Source: Micromonospora echinaurantiaca (GTDB taxonomy: Bacteria; Actinomycetota; Actinomycetes; Mycobacteriales; Micromonosporaceae). Taken from it: DNA of 64,000 nt. Positions 1 to 8,831 of this stretch are shown in pieces. The notes beneath the pieces are model-generated. The model did not search any database and was not told where the DNA came from. It worked only from the letters and a program-made list of their open reading frames with translations. A program made the translations under genes and the position numbers. The first letter of the stretch is position 1; every line of letters begins with the position of its first letter. The DNA lies in NCBI RefSeq assembly GCF_900090235.1, contig NZ_LT607750.1, forward strand, positions 6,088,501 to 6,152,500, read 5' to 3'.

Positions 1-336
1 CCGGGCACCGACGATCATCCGGCTGAACACGTCGCGGCCCTGGTGGTCGTAGCCGAGCCAGTGGTCGCCGGAGGCGCCCGGGATGATGCCCTGCCCCGAC
101 TTGACCACGCCGTCGCGGATGCCGATCGCGTCGGTCGGCCCGTACGGGACGAAGAACGGCCCGATCACCGCGATCAGCACGAAGAGCACCAGGATGACCG
201 CGCCGATGATCGCGGCGGGGTTGCGCCGCAGCCGGCGGAACGCCTCCTGCCAGAGGCTGACGCCCCGCTCGTCGTCCCGGGACGCCAGTTCGGCGAGCCG
301 GTCGATCTTGTCCTTCTTGTTGCTGGTGATCGTCAT
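1..336 (-). CDS. ABC transporter permease, DppC/OppC family (3' part cut by window edge)
   Basis: Second inner-membrane permease of a peptide/nickel-type ABC importer. About 112 N-terminal residues are inside the window. It starts with ATG at 336, overlapping the DppB stop (ATGA). A cytoplasmic leader carries the family region LWQEAFRRLRRNPAAIIG, followed by a first membrane segment at about residues 43-64. The extracytoplasmic stretch GDHWLGYDHQGRDVFSRMIVGAR is split here by the window edge; it matches the DppC signature (H-x-L-G-T/Y-D-x-x-GRD). The window edge removes the EAA loop and the other spans. The coupled start implies stoichiometric synthesis with DppB. The substrate cannot be read from the sequence. 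Confidence 0.9.
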   Translation of the reverse strand, partial: MTITSNKKDKIDRLAELASRDDERGVSLWQEAFRRLRRNPAAIIGAVILVLFVLIAVIGPFFVPYGPTDAIGIRDGVVKSGQGIIPGASGDHWLGYDHQGRDVFSRMIVGAR

Positions 337-1337
337 CGGACCCTCACCCTCGGGTCGATCAGGCTGTAGGAGAGGTCCACGATGAGGTTCACCAGCACGT
401 ACACCACCGCGATGATCAGGATGAAGCCCATCAGCACCGGATAGTCGCGCTGGCCGATGGCGTCGTAGATGAAGGCGCCGATGCCGCTGAAGGCGAAGAC
501 GGTCTCGGTCAGCACCGCGCCGGAGAGCAGGCCGCCGGTGAGCAGACCGATCGAGGTGACCACCGGCAGCATGGCGTTGCGCAGCACGTGCCGGCGGCGG
601 ACGGTGCGCTCGGTCAGGCCCTTGGCCTCGGCGGTGCGGACGAAGTCCTCGTTGAGCACCTCCAGCACGCTGGCCCGGGTGATCCGGACGATGATCGCCA
701 GCGGGATGCTGGCCAGCGCGACGCCGGGGAGCACGAGGTGCCAGAGCGCGTCGGCGGCCGCGTCCCACTCGCGGGTCATCAGGCCATCGAGGACGAAGAA
801 GTTGGTGATCCGGGTGGCACCGAGGGTCGGGTCCTGCCGGCCGCTGGACGGGAACCAGCCGAGGTTCTCCGAGAAGATCGCCTTGAGCACGTAGGCCAGG
901 AAGAAGACCGGGATGCAGATGCCGATCAGCGAGCCGCCGACCGAGGCGTGGTCGAGCAGCCGGCCGCGGCGGCGGGCGGCCAGGTAGCCCAGCGGGATGC
1001 CGAGCCCGATCGCGATCGCCAGCGCCATCACGGTCAGCTCGACGGTACCCGGGAAGCGCTCCAGGAACTCGGTGGTGACCGCGCGCTTGGTGGAGGTCGA
1101 GGTGCCCAGGTCGAGGCGGATCAGCCGCCGTACGAACCGGCCGTACTGCACCAGGATCGGCTCGTCCAGGCCCATGTTGCGGCGGATGGCGGCACGCATC
1201 TCGGGCGTTCCGCGCTCACCGAGGATGGCGGTCTCGGGACCGCCGGGCAGTCGGCGGAGCCAGATGAAGAGCAGGAGGGAGAGCCCGAACAGCGTCGGTA
1301 TCAGCTGGAGCAGGCGTCTGACGATGAACCGGAACAC
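333..1337 (-). CDS. ABC transporter permease, DppB/OppB family
   Basis: First permease of the importer, 334 aa, the usual length for DppB. GTG start at 1337 preceded by GAGG. The N-terminus FIVRRLLQLIPTLFGLSLL is the standard DppB first membrane helix; the extracytoplasmic loop carries LGLDEPILVQYGRF, here MGLDEPILVQYGRF. The binding-protein-dependent transport motif near residue 230-260 reads RTAEAKGLTERTVRRRHVLRNA, the EAA loop that contacts the ATPase. About six membrane spans. It lies 80 bp downstream of the binding protein, separated by a hairpin, and overlaps DppC by 4 bp. The ATPase genes are not in the window and presumably follow DppC. Confidence 0.95.
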   Translation of the reverse strand: MFRFIVRRLLQLIPTLFGLSLLLFIWLRRLPGGPETAILGERGTPEMRAAIRRNMGLDEPILVQYGRFVRRLIRLDLGTSTSTKRAVTTEFLERFPGTVELTVMALAIAIGLGIPLGYLAARRRGRLLDHASVGGSLIGICIPVFFLAYVLKAIFSENLGWFPSSGRQDPTLGATRITNFFVLDGLMTREWDAAADALWHLVLPGVALASIPLAIIVRITRASVLEVLNEDFVRTAEAKGLTERTVRRRHVLRNAMLPVVTSIGLLTGGLLSGAVLTETVFAFSGIGAFIYDAIGQRDYPVLMGFILIIAVVYVLVNLIVDLSYSLIDPRVRVR

Positions 1338-1367
1338 GGTGGCCTCGAAAGGGGTGTGCGGAGGGTC

Positions 1368-1402
1368 GCGGGCGGGCGCTGAAGGATCCAGCGCCCGCCC
1401 GC
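1368..1402 (-). terminator. Intercistronic hairpin between binding protein and permease genes
   Basis: A 14-bp perfect stem (1368-1381 with 1389-1402) closes a 7-nt loop in the 80-bp gap after the binding-protein stop. No T-run follows on the minus strand. Such hairpins often stabilise the upstream binding-protein mRNA or partly terminate transcription, giving more binding protein than permease; that role is inferred here. Confidence 0.6.
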
Positions 1403-1417
1403 GTTCCTTGCGTCAGG

Positions 1418-3082
1418 TCAGGACTTGAACTCGGCGTTGGCGTACCGCTCGTCGGTGAGCGGGCTCGCCTTGACCCCGGTCACGTCCTTGCCGAACACGA
1501 TCGCCGGCGGCGAGTGCGACACCGGGACACCCGGCAGGAAGTCCATGATGGCCTTGTTGATGGCCTTGTACTTCTCGGTCCGGGCCGCGATGTCGGCCGT
1601 GGTGTCGGCGTCCTTGAACTGGTCGAACAGGGCCTTGTTGTTGAAGCCCCACTCGTCCTTCGGCCGGTCGAAGAAGGTGCCGATGAAGTTGTAGCCGTCG
1701 CCGTAGTCACCGGTCCAGCCGAGGAAGTGCAGGTCGTGCTTGTTGCCGGAGGTGGTGGCGTTCAGGTAGTCCGGGCTCCACTTCAGCGGGATGGCCTGGA
1801 CGTTGATGCCGACCGCCTTGAGGTCCGCCGAGAGCAGCTCGAAGATGTCCTTCGGGTTCGGCATGTACGGCCGGGTGACCTCGGTCGGGTAGTGGAACCG
1901 CAGGGTCAGGTTCGTCGCGCCGGCCTCGGCCAGCAGCTGCTTGGCCTTCTCCGGGTTGTAGTCGTACTTGGTGACGTCGCCGTTCCAGCCCTCGACGGTG
2001 TCCGGCATGAAGTTGTCGGCGACCTTGGCGCCCGGGGGCAGCTTCGAGTCGACCAGCGCCTGGCGGTTCAGCGCGTGCGCGATGGCCTGCCGGACCTTGA
2101 TGTCGGCGAGCTTCGGGTTCCCCTTCTGGTTGATCGCCAGGTAGAGGATGTTGAACGCCGGGCGGGTCAGGACGTTGAAGCCCTCGCTCTTCAGCGGCTC
2201 GACGTCGGCCGGGCCGACCAGGTCGTACCCCTGGATGTCGCCGGAGCGCAGCGCCTGCTTGCGCGCGTTCTCGTCGGAGATGGTCTTGAAGATCAGGGTC
2301 TTCAGCTTGGCCTTCTGACCGGCGTAGTCGTCGTTCCGCTCCAGGGTCAGCGTCTTGTTGGCGACGTCCCAGGACTTGAACTTGAACGGACCGGTGCCGG
2401 TCGGGTGCTCCATCGCGTACGACGGGTACTTGATGTCCTCGGCGGTGCCGGTGACGTTGCTGGCGTCGTACTTCTCCAGCGCAGCCGGGCTGTGGATGGA
2501 GAACGACGGCAGCATCAGCGCGGCCGGGATCTTGCTGGAGACCCGGGTGAAGGCCAGGTCGACGGTGGTGGCGTCCTTGGCGGTGCAGGACTTGAAGAGG
2601 CTCGGCGGCAGCTCCGGGTCCTCGTTCTTGGCGAAGCCGCCCATGACGTCCTGCCAGTACGCGGTCACGTCGGGGCTCTGCATGAGGCCCTTGGCGTTGT
2701 ACCAGCGGTCGAAGTTCTTGCAGACGGCCTCGGCGTTGAAGTCGGTGCCGTCGTGGAACTTCACGCCGGAGCGGAGCTTGAAGGTCCACGTCGTGCCGGC
2801 GGCGTCCGGAGTCCAGGACTCGGCGAGCCCGGGAGAGACCTTGGTGCCACCCTCCTCGGGACGGACCAGCGTCTCGAAGACCTGACGCGCGACGCGCAGC
2901 GACTCACCGTCGCTGGCCATGCTCGGGTCGAGCACCTTCGGGTCTCCGGCTACGCCGAAGACGAGGGTGTCCTTCTTGCTACCGCCGGAACTGTCATCGC
3001 GGTTGCTCTCGGCGCAGCCTGCTACCGCGAGGGCCGCGACCGCGACGGCCGCGATCGCGGCCTTCGGCCTGGATGCACGCAT
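1418..3082 (-). CDS. ABC transporter substrate-binding lipoprotein, SBP family 5
   Basis: Extracytoplasmic solute-binding protein, 554 aa, of the peptide/nickel/opine class (SBP_bac_5). The N-terminus has a basic region, a hydrophobic stretch and a lipobox VAGC, so the mature protein is lipid-anchored from Cys22. The family N-terminal pattern FGVAGDPKVLDPSMASDGES and the segment GLAESWTPDAAGTTWTFKL (early mature part) identify the fold. ATG start at 3082 with GAGGTGA upstream; a promoter with operator-like repeats precedes it. It heads the operon with DppB and DppC downstream. Ligand may be a peptide or another small molecule; nothing in the sequence decides this. Confidence 0.93.
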   Translation of the reverse strand: MRASRPKAAIAAVAVAALAVAGCAESNRDDSSGGSKKDTLVFGVAGDPKVLDPSMASDGESLRVARQVFETLVRPEEGGTKVSPGLAESWTPDAAGTTWTFKLRSGVKFHDGTDFNAEAVCKNFDRWYNAKGLMQSPDVTAYWQDVMGGFAKNEDPELPPSLFKSCTAKDATTVDLAFTRVSSKIPAALMLPSFSIHSPAALEKYDASNVTGTAEDIKYPSYAMEHPTGTGPFKFKSWDVANKTLTLERNDDYAGQKAKLKTLIFKTISDENARKQALRSGDIQGYDLVGPADVEPLKSEGFNVLTRPAFNILYLAINQKGNPKLADIKVRQAIAHALNRQALVDSKLPPGAKVADNFMPDTVEGWNGDVTKYDYNPEKAKQLLAEAGATNLTLRFHYPTEVTRPYMPNPKDIFELLSADLKAVGINVQAIPLKWSPDYLNATTSGNKHDLHFLGWTGDYGDGYNFIGTFFDRPKDEWGFNNKALFDQFKDADTTADIAARTEKYKAINKAIMDFLPGVPVSHSPPAIVFGKDVTGVKASPLTDERYANAEFKS

Positions 3083-3118
3083 GGTGCTTCACCTCGTCCT
3101 TGGGGGTACGGACAACGT

Positions 3119-3174
3119 GGTGACAGGGGTCACCGATGTGCGGTGACCTTAGCTTCCGTCCGGGACTGCGGGAA
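3119..3174 (-). promoter_or_regulatory. Promoter of the importer operon with overlapping GGTGAC operator repeats
   Basis: Minus strand: -35 TTCCCG (3174-3169), 17-bp spacer, -10 TAAGGT (3151-3146). Two inverted repeats share the half-site GGTGAC: GGTCACCG-5 bp-CGGTGACC (3128-3148, over the -10 and start point) and GGTGAC-4 bp-GTCACC (3119-3134, early leader). The geometry suits repressor binding. The regulator is unknown. Confidence 0.5.
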
Positions 3175-3356
3175 ACTCTTGACGAAGCGGTTGGTACCGG
3201 ATCGTGTCTTAACCGATGCGCCCCGCGCCTAAGGCCGTTCCGGACCGCCATCAAAGGGCCGCTTTGTCCGGGTTCAGCGATGCAAATTTGTTACATCGAT
3301 CGTCGCCTGGTTCGCCCACATGTCAGAACACACAGTGGACCCGCGCCGGGTACGCC

Positions 3357-3390
3357 GATGGCCGGCGCCGGTCACCCGGCGCCGGCCATC
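3357..3390 (-). terminator. Terminator hairpin downstream of recR
   Basis: Perfect 15-bp stem (3357-3371 with 3376-3390) with a 4-nt loop, beginning 8 bp past the recR stop. No U-tract, as is common in high-GC actinobacteria. It separates the recR operon from the importer promoter region. Confidence 0.7.
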
Positions 3391-3398
3391 GCGGAGTT

Positions 3399-3992
3399 TC
3401 AGACGGCCCGACGGCCCTCGAAGGCCCGGCCCAGGGTGATCTCGTCGGCGTACTCCAGGTCGCCGCCGACCGGCAGGCCGCTGGCCAGCCGGGTCACCGC
3501 GATGCCCATCGGCTTCACCATCAGCGCGAGGTACGTCGCGGTCGCCTCGCCCTCGGTGTTCGGGTCGGTGGCCAGGATCAGCTCCCGCACCGCGCCGCCG
3601 CCGAGCCGGGTCATCAGCTCCCGGATGCGCAGATTGTCGGGCCCGATCCCCTCCAGCGGGTTGATCGCCCCGCCGAGCACGTGGTAGCGGCCGCGGAACT
3701 CACCGGTCCGCTCGATCGCCACCACGTCCTTGGGCTCCTCGACCACGCAGAGCACCTCGTCGCTGCGGCGCGGGTCGCGGCAGATCCGGCACTGCTCGCT
3801 CTCGGCGACGTTGTAGCAGGTGGTGCAGAACCGCACCAGCTCCTTGACCTTGCGCAGCGCGCCGGCCAGCCGGTTCACGTCGGCCGGATCGGCGGACAGG
3901 ACGTGGAAGGCGATCCGCTGGGCGCTCTTCGGGCCCACCCCCGGCAGCCGGCCCAGCTCGTCGATCAGGTCCTGGATGGCACCTTCGTACAT
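3399..3992 (-). CDS. recR: Recombination mediator protein RecR
   Basis: RecFOR-pathway protein that helps load RecA at gaps, cytoplasmic, 197 aa (typical about 200). ATG at 3992 gives [20 protein letters not shown], the conserved helix-hairpin-helix N-terminus; an upstream in-frame extension is not conserved in style and was dropped. Zinc finger at about 57-72 ([16 protein letters not shown]), then a Toprim domain starting [15 protein letters not shown] and ending with the Walker-B-like part near [14 protein letters not shown]. It lies 7 bp after the ybaB stop, so the two are one transcription unit, the usual dnaX-ybaB-recR order. Confidence 0.97.
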   Translation of the reverse strand: MYEGAIQDLIDELGRLPGVGPKSAQRIAFHVLSADPADVNRLAGALRKVKELVRFCTTCYNVAESEQCRICRDPRRSDEVLCVVEEPKDVVAIERTGEFRGRYHVLGGAINPLEGIGPDNLRIRELMTRLGGGAVRELILATDPNTEGEATATYLALMVKPMGIAVTRLASGLPVGGDLEYADEITLGRAFEGRRAV

Positions 3993-3999
3993 CGGCCGC

Positions 4000-4332
4000 T
4001 CAGAACCCGGGCAGGCCGAGGCCGCCCATGCCACCGGCGACCGGGCCCATCTTCCGCTCGGTCAGCTCGCGGGCCGCCTCGGCGGCGTTGTGCAGGGCCG
4101 CGACGACCAGGTCTTCCAGGGTCTCCACGTCCTCCGGGTCGACCGCCTTCGGGTCGATCTTGATGCTCTTGACCTCACCGGTGCCGGCCACGGTCGCGGT
4201 CACCAGCCCACCACCGGCGGTGCCGGTCAGCTCGGCCTCGGCGAGCTCGGCCTGCGCCTTGGCGATCTGCTGCTGCATCTTCTGCGCCTGCTTCAGCATC
4301 TGCTGCATGTTCGGCTGTCCACCTGGGCGCAC
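4000..4332 (-). CDS. YbaB/EbfC family nucleoid-associated protein
   Basis: Small DNA-binding protein of 110 aa, a nucleoid-associated homodimer in this family. GTG start at 4332 with AAGGAG seven bases upstream. The glutamine-rich helix [20 protein letters not shown] (residues about 9-28), then [21 protein letters not shown] across the beta region, are diagnostic. The C-terminus is glycine-rich ([14 protein letters not shown]). Position between dnaX and recR is the conserved bacterial arrangement. Confidence 0.96.
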   Translation of the reverse strand: MRPGGQPNMQQMLKQAQKMQQQIAKAQAELAEAELTGTAGGGLVTATVAGTGEVKSIKIDPKAVDPEDVETLEDLVVAALHNAAEAARELTERKMGPVAGGMGGLGLPGF

Positions 4333-4553
4333 GGGATGGCTCCTTCTCGCACTCGTCTGCTCGGCCGCCGCCCAGCCTAGTCGCCGGGTGTGACCGGCCC
4401 CGCCCCGCTCGCCGCTTCCCCGGCAGCAGGTCCCGGCGCACGATCACGGCACCGATCCCCCGGACGGTCCCGGTCCAGCCGGAACGGGCCGCCGCCACCG
4501 GTGCCGCCGCCCGCCGCGATCCGCCGGCCCGGGCGCTGGGCCCGTGTACCGAC

Positions 4554-7103
4554 CTACCGGGCGTCGAACTCGTCGATCTTCTCGGCGCCGAACGCCTCGC
4601 GGAGCAGCCGGACCGCCTGCTCCTCGCTCGACTCCCGGGCGGTCTTCTCGTCGATGACCTCGTCCAGCGGCTCGTCACCCGGGTCGAAACCCTCGTAGAC
4701 CGGGGTCGCCGGGGCCGCCGGCCGGGCCGCGCCGGGCCGCACCGGCCCGTCGTAGTCCGGGTCGTACGGCGGCTCACCGGCCCAGTCGGCGTCCGCGGTC
4801 TGCCGGGCCCCCTTGTCGGTACGCGCACCACGCCCGGCCGCAGCCGCCCGGGCCGCCGCGATGGCGCTGCTCACCGGGGCGCCGCCGGTGTTGGCCGGTG
4901 GCTGCCCGGCGGTGGGCTGCCGGGGGGCGCTCGCCGGGGCCGCGGGTGCGGCGGTCGACGGGGCCGCGGGGGCCGGGCCGCCGGACGGGGTGCCACCCGG
5001 GCCGGCCGGAGATCCGCCGCCGGACGGGGCACCGCCGGGACGGGCCGCCTCGGGCCAGTCGCCCGCCGGCTCGGCGTTCCCGCCGGCCGGTGCCGCGCCG
5101 GAGCCGCCCGGCCGGGCCGGCTCGGGCCACTCCTCGTCGTCGCCCGGGGCGGCACCCGCACCGCCGGACCGTCCGCCGCCGGCCCGGGGAACGGTCGGCG
5201 GCGGCGCGCTCGGCTTGGCTGCCGGCCGGGCCGGGGCGGGCGCGGAAGCGGTCGGCGCCGCCGCGCGGGGGCCGGAGAGCGACACGCCGCCCCGCTCGCC
5301 GGCCACCTCGCAGCGGATCTGCCAGCGCCCGCCCAACTCCTCGTAGAGCGCGTCGGTGAGCACCGCCGCGTGGTCGGACATCATCTTGGCCAGCACCGCC
5401 GACTTCACGGTCAGCACCAGCGTGTCGTCGTCGAGGTCGCGGACCACCGCGTCGCGCATCAGCGCCGCGATCCGCTTGTTGGTCCGGTTGACCTTGCCGA
5501 CCACCTCGGGCCAGACCCGGCGTACCGCGACCGCGTCGAGCGCGCCGGGAGCCGACGCGCCGGGGCGGGGCGGCTCGGGGGTGGCCGGGTCGGGCATCAC
5601 CGCCTCCGGGCGCACCGCCCGCCGGGCGGCGGGTGGGGTGGCGTCGTCGACCGGCGCGTCGGCGGGATGCGCCGCCGGGCGGGCAACTCCGGCCGCCATC
5701 GGCGCGGGCGAACCGGCCGCGCCGGCGCCGGGAGCCGGGTGCGGGGCGGTCGCCGAGGTTCCGGGGGCGGCAGCCGCCGGCGTGCCGGCGGTCTCCGGGT
5801 GCGGCGCGGCGGCAGCCGCGGACGGGGCGGGCGGCGCCGGGCGTACGGCCGGGACGTCGGCGACCGGCGCGGCGCTGGCGACCGGCGCGGCGCTGGCGAC
5901 CGGCGCGGCGCTGGCGGCGGCCGGGGCCAGGTCGGCACCGCCCAGGGTGAGCCGGCGCTCCATCCGTTCCAGGCGCTGGAGCAGGCCGCCGGTCGAGTCG
6001 TCGGCGCCGGGCAGCAGCATCCGGGCGCAGATCAGCTCCAGCAGCAGCCGGGGCGCGGTGGTGCCGCGCATGTCCACCAGCCCGTTGTGCACGATGTCGG
6101 CGCAGCGGGACAGCGTGCCCGGGCCGAGCCGCTGGGCCTGCGCGGTCATCCGCTCGATCTGGTCGGCCGGGCCGTCGATCAGGCCCTTGGCGGCGGCGTC
6201 CGGCACCTGCTGGAGCACGATCAGGTCGCGCAGCCGCTCCAGCAGGTCGGAGGCGAAGCGGCGCAGGTCGTGGCCGGCCTCGGCCACCCGGTCGACGGTG
6301 GCGTACGCGGCCGCGCCGTCACCGGCGGCCAGCGCGTCGCACATCTCGTCGATCAGCGCCGAGTCGGTGACGCCGAGCAGCGCGGCGGCCCGGGAGTAGC
6401 TGATCCCCTCCGGGCCGGCGCCCGCGATGAGCTGGTCGAGCACGGAGAGGCTGTCCCGCATGCTGCCGCCACCGGCGCGCACCACCAGCGGAAAGACCGC
6501 CGGCTCGACCTTGACCCCCTCTGCCTCGCAGAGCTGCTCCAGGTACGGCCGGACCACCTTCGGTGGGAACAGCCGGAACGGGTAGTGGTGGGTCCGCGAC
6601 TTGATCGTGCCGAGGACCTTCTCCGGCTCAGTGGTGGCGAAGATGAACTTGACGTACTCCGGTGGCTCCTCGACCAGCTTGAGCAGGGCGTTGAAGCCGG
6701 CCGACGAGACCATGTGCGCCTCGTCGATGATATAGATCTTGAAGCGGCTGCGGGCCGGCGCGAAGAACGCCTTCTCGCGCAGCTCGCGGGCGTCGTCGAC
6801 GCCACCGTGGCTGGCCGCGTCGATCTCGATGACGTCGATCGACCCGCCGCCGTCAGGGGCCAGCGAGCGGCAGGACTCGCACTGCCCGCACGGCTCGGGG
6901 GTGGGGCCCTGCTCACAGTTGAGCGAGCGGGCCAGGATCCGGGCGCTGGAGGTCTTGCCGCAGCCGCGCGGGCCGGAGAAGAGGTAGGCGTGGTTGAGCC
7001 GGCCGCTGCGCAGCGCCTGCGACAGCGGCTCGGTGACCTGCTCCTGGCCGATCATCTCGGCGAAGGTGCGCGGCCGGTACTTGCGGTAGAGCGCCAGCGC
7101 CAC
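4554..7103 (-). CDS. dnaX: DNA polymerase III subunits gamma and tau
   Basis: Clamp-loader ATPase of the replisome, 849 aa. I choose GTG at 7103 because AGGAGG lies 8 bp upstream and the protein then opens MALALYRKYRPRTF, the family start; a longer frame exists upstream. Walker A GPRGCGKT at about 44-51, zinc-binding cysteines near 63, 72, 75 and 78, DEAH box near 127-130. From about residue 370 the protein becomes a very long Ala/Pro/Gly-rich linker including a tandem repeat, then a tau-like region near 500-600 (DAVAVRRVWPEVVGKVNR) and an acidic C-terminus. I see no slippery A-run for a frameshift, so probably one product. Confidence 0.96.
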   Translation of the reverse strand: MALALYRKYRPRTFAEMIGQEQVTEPLSQALRSGRLNHAYLFSGPRGCGKTSSARILARSLNCEQGPTPEPCGQCESCRSLAPDGGGSIDVIEIDAASHGGVDDARELREKAFFAPARSRFKIYIIDEAHMVSSAGFNALLKLVEEPPEYVKFIFATTEPEKVLGTIKSRTHHYPFRLFPPKVVRPYLEQLCEAEGVKVEPAVFPLVVRAGGGSMRDSLSVLDQLIAGAGPEGISYSRAAALLGVTDSALIDEMCDALAAGDGAAAYATVDRVAEAGHDLRRFASDLLERLRDLIVLQQVPDAAAKGLIDGPADQIERMTAQAQRLGPGTLSRCADIVHNGLVDMRGTTAPRLLLELICARMLLPGADDSTGGLLQRLERMERRLTLGGADLAPAAASAAPVASAAPVASAAPVADVPAVRPAPPAPSAAAAAPHPETAGTPAAAAPGTSATAPHPAPGAGAAGSPAPMAAGVARPAAHPADAPVDDATPPAARRAVRPEAVMPDPATPEPPRPGASAPGALDAVAVRRVWPEVVGKVNRTNKRIAALMRDAVVRDLDDDTLVLTVKSAVLAKMMSDHAAVLTDALYEELGGRWQIRCEVAGERGGVSLSGPRAAAPTASAPAPARPAAKPSAPPPTVPRAGGGRSGGAGAAPGDDEEWPEPARPGGSGAAPAGGNAEPAGDWPEAARPGGAPSGGGSPAGPGGTPSGGPAPAAPSTAAPAAPASAPRQPTAGQPPANTGGAPVSSAIAAARAAAAGRGARTDKGARQTADADWAGEPPYDPDYDGPVRPGAARPAAPATPVYEGFDPGDEPLDEVIDEKTARESSEEQAVRLLREAFGAEKIDEFDAR
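5861..5914 (-). repeat. Three tandem 18-bp repeats inside dnaX linker
   Basis: Unit CGACCGGCGCGGCGCTGG (plus strand) occurs exactly three times (5861-5878, 5879-5896, 5897-5914) and encodes three copies of a six-residue Ala/Ser/Pro/Val unit in the disordered linker. Copy number is likely to vary between strains. Confidence 0.9.
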
Positions 7104-7288
7104 TCGTCCCGCCTCCTCTCGACCGAGCCATTCTGCGCCGGTCCGCCCCGGCTGACCACCCACCCCGCCGGGCCCGGGGCCGTCGTCGCGGCTGATCGAC
7201 ACGATCTCGGGGACAGGGCGGTTTCGCGGTGCCCGGGACACCGTCGGATCGCCGATACGGCGAGGGTAGCGGGGCCGGCAGACAGAAA

Positions 7289-7378
7289 GGCCCCCCGTGC
7301 ACCCGTCAGAGCCCGCTTATCCTTGCTGCCTTCCGGCCCTGGGGAGGTTCACGAGATGCACGCCGCACGGGGGGTGCG
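7289..7378 (-). ncRNA. ffs: Signal recognition particle RNA, small bacterial (4.5S) type
   Basis: RNA that binds Ffh for co-translational protein targeting. On the minus strand the conserved apical domain reads CCAGGGCCGGAAGGCAGCA (asymmetric loop and GGAA tetraloop). The ends pair: GCACGGGGGG-type sequence at about 7365-7374 complements CCCCCCGTGC at 7291-7300. Length about 90 nt. It lies upstream of dnaX on the same strand, a common actinobacterial arrangement. Exact termini are estimates. Confidence 0.93.
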
Positions 7379-7457
7379 TCAAGCGTACCCGACCGCGGGG
7401 CGGTCCACCGGGGGTGGTGGGGTGGGCGATCCGGCGGGGACCTGTATCCTGTTCGGC

Positions 7458-7542
7458 GGAGGATTCGCCTAGAGGCCTAGGGCGCACGCTTGGAAAGCGT
7501 GTTGGGTTAACACCCTCACGAGTTCGAATCTCGTATCCTCCG
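7458..7542 (+). tRNA. tRNA-Ser (anticodon GGA)
   Basis: Acceptor arms GGAGGAT (7458-7464) and ATCCTCC (7535-7541), discriminator G at 7542, no encoded CCA. The anticodon loop TTGGAAA gives GGA. The long variable arm (class II) and the T arm GAGTTCGAATCTC are present. 85 nt. Confidence 0.97.
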
Positions 7543-7573
7543 CTCGCCAGAGCAGCACGAAGGGCCGGTCCCG
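7541..7573 (+). repeat. Left direct repeat at the tRNA-Ser 3' end (possible attachment site remnant)
   Basis: CGCTCGCCAGAGC, starting with the last two tRNA bases, recurs exactly at 10541-10553. In both places a G/C-rich spacer and AGG(G)GCCGGTCCC follow, leading into a hairpin. About 33 bp are related. The pair brackets 3.0 kb. Confidence 0.5.
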
Positions 7574-7592
7574 TGCGGGACCGGCCCTTCGT
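7557..7592 (+). terminator. Terminator after tRNA-Ser
   Basis: 16-bp perfect stem (7557-7572 with 7577-7592), loop GTGC, followed by a short pyrimidine-rich tract, 14 bp past the tRNA. Confidence 0.75.
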
Positions 7593-7888
7593 CGTCTCCA
7601 TCGGCGCTCTCGTAGTCCGGTGCGTAACTGGCGGGCCGCCTGTCGCTGGGCATGCCATGCTCGATACCGGTCAAGACGCCCGGACAGCGGCAAAAGCGGA
7701 CACCGCTGGCTCGCGTCGACCAGCCGAGGATCCGGTGGAACTTTTTCTCAGGATGGCGTCGGATCCGGGCCGAGTCGTTCGTAGAACGGGCGAGAGGCGG
7801 AGACGTCCGCCCGACCCGTGTTGCCCAACCAGCTAGCAGGCGAGGGTGACATCCCCATCGGGTCCTCCGTGCACCGGGAGGTAGAGGC
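7593..7888. other. Intergenic, no gene seen
   Basis: About 300 bp of lower GC than the surroundings. No frame here has typical codon bias. It ends with GGGAGG, the ribosome site of the next gene. Confidence 0.5.
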
Positions 7889-8452
7889 ATGGCAAAGCTG
7901 ATCTACGTGACTAACGTGTCGCTTGACGGCTATATCGAGGACGAAAGTGGAGCCTTCGCCTGGTTCCCGCCCGACGACGAGGTATTCACGTTCACCACCA
8001 ACCTCCTGCGGTCCGTGGGTACCTTCCTCTACGGGCGGCGCCTGTACGAATCGATGGCTGTCTGGGAGACCGACACTGCTCTAGCCGCCCAGTCCGGCCT
8101 CACGGCTGACTTCGCCAGCGCCTGGCAAGCGGCGAACAAGGTCGTCTACTCCACGACTCTCACCGCGGTGTCAACGGCCAGCACCAGCTTGGAGCGCCGT
8201 TTCGACCCCGCCGTCGTACACCAGCTGAAGGCCACCGCCGGCAGGGATATCACCGTTGGAGGCGCCAACCTGGCGGCGCAAGCCATGCGGGCTGGACTGG
8301 TTGACGAGTGCCAGTTATTCGTCTGGCCCACGGCCGTCGGAGGCGGCAAGCCGGGGCTGCCTACTGGCGCGCGCGCCGACTTCGCGCTCCTCGACGAGCG
8401 CCGGTTCCAGAACGGCGTCGTTCACCTCCGTTACCGCACTCTCGGCCGCTAA
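7889..8452 (+). CDS. Dihydrofolate reductase family protein (RibD C-terminal domain)
   Basis: NAD(P)H-dependent reductase-like protein of the RibD_C/DHFR superfamily, 187 aa. The N-terminus MAKLIYVTNVSLDGYIED matches the family opening; FLYGRRLYESM (about 46-56), DITVGGANLAAQAMRAGLVD (about 122-141, the nucleotide/substrate loop) and LFVWPTAVGGGKP follow. Ribosome site GGGAGG about 9 bp upstream. Substrate unknown; the family includes riboflavin reductase domains and stand-alone proteins of unknown role. The codon use is less G/C-biased at third positions than its neighbours, suggesting more recent acquisition, and it sits just behind a tRNA. Confidence 0.85.
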   Translation: MAKLIYVTNVSLDGYIEDESGAFAWFPPDDEVFTFTTNLLRSVGTFLYGRRLYESMAVWETDTALAAQSGLTADFASAWQAANKVVYSTTLTAVSTASTSLERRFDPAVVHQLKATAGRDITVGGANLAAQAMRAGLVDECQLFVWPTAVGGGKPGLPTGARADFALLDERRFQNGVVHLRYRTLGR

Positions 8453-8831
8453 CCAGCGTTACCACCCTGCACGGACCATCTGCGGCCTGCTGCGACTCGC
8501 GGTCCATCAGCCGCCCCTCCTGAGCGGATGTCTGCTGTGTGGGCTCGGGCCTTCGCGGGGACTTCCAGGCACCCTGCACAGGAGACGGGTGCGGAACCAC
8601 CTGACCCTGATCCCCGCCGGTGTTGGGCGTCGCGGACCGGGCGGCCGCGGTGGCTCTGGCCCGGGCGGCGAGGCTGGGCCGGGCTCGCTGAGGTGGCATT
8701 GCCTGCGGAGCCCGCCGTCCTATTGGTGGTCGGGCGTGCCCGATAGTCGCCCGCCCTGCCCGTTCGCCTGGTTATGGACGTGATCCCGCCCCTCTACGGT
8801 GTCGGTGCATCCATGGAGAGCGGGGGTTCTG
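8453..8831. other. Intergenic, no convincing gene
   Basis: About 380 bp. Short frames on both strands lack ribosome sites and typical codon bias. A possible -10 TACGGT at 8795-8800 could serve the next gene, but no clear -35 is paired with it. Confidence 0.4.

Noticed and set aside
4554..7103. Programmed frameshift in dnaX
   Set aside because: No A-rich slippery sequence or following hairpin found; one product is assumed.
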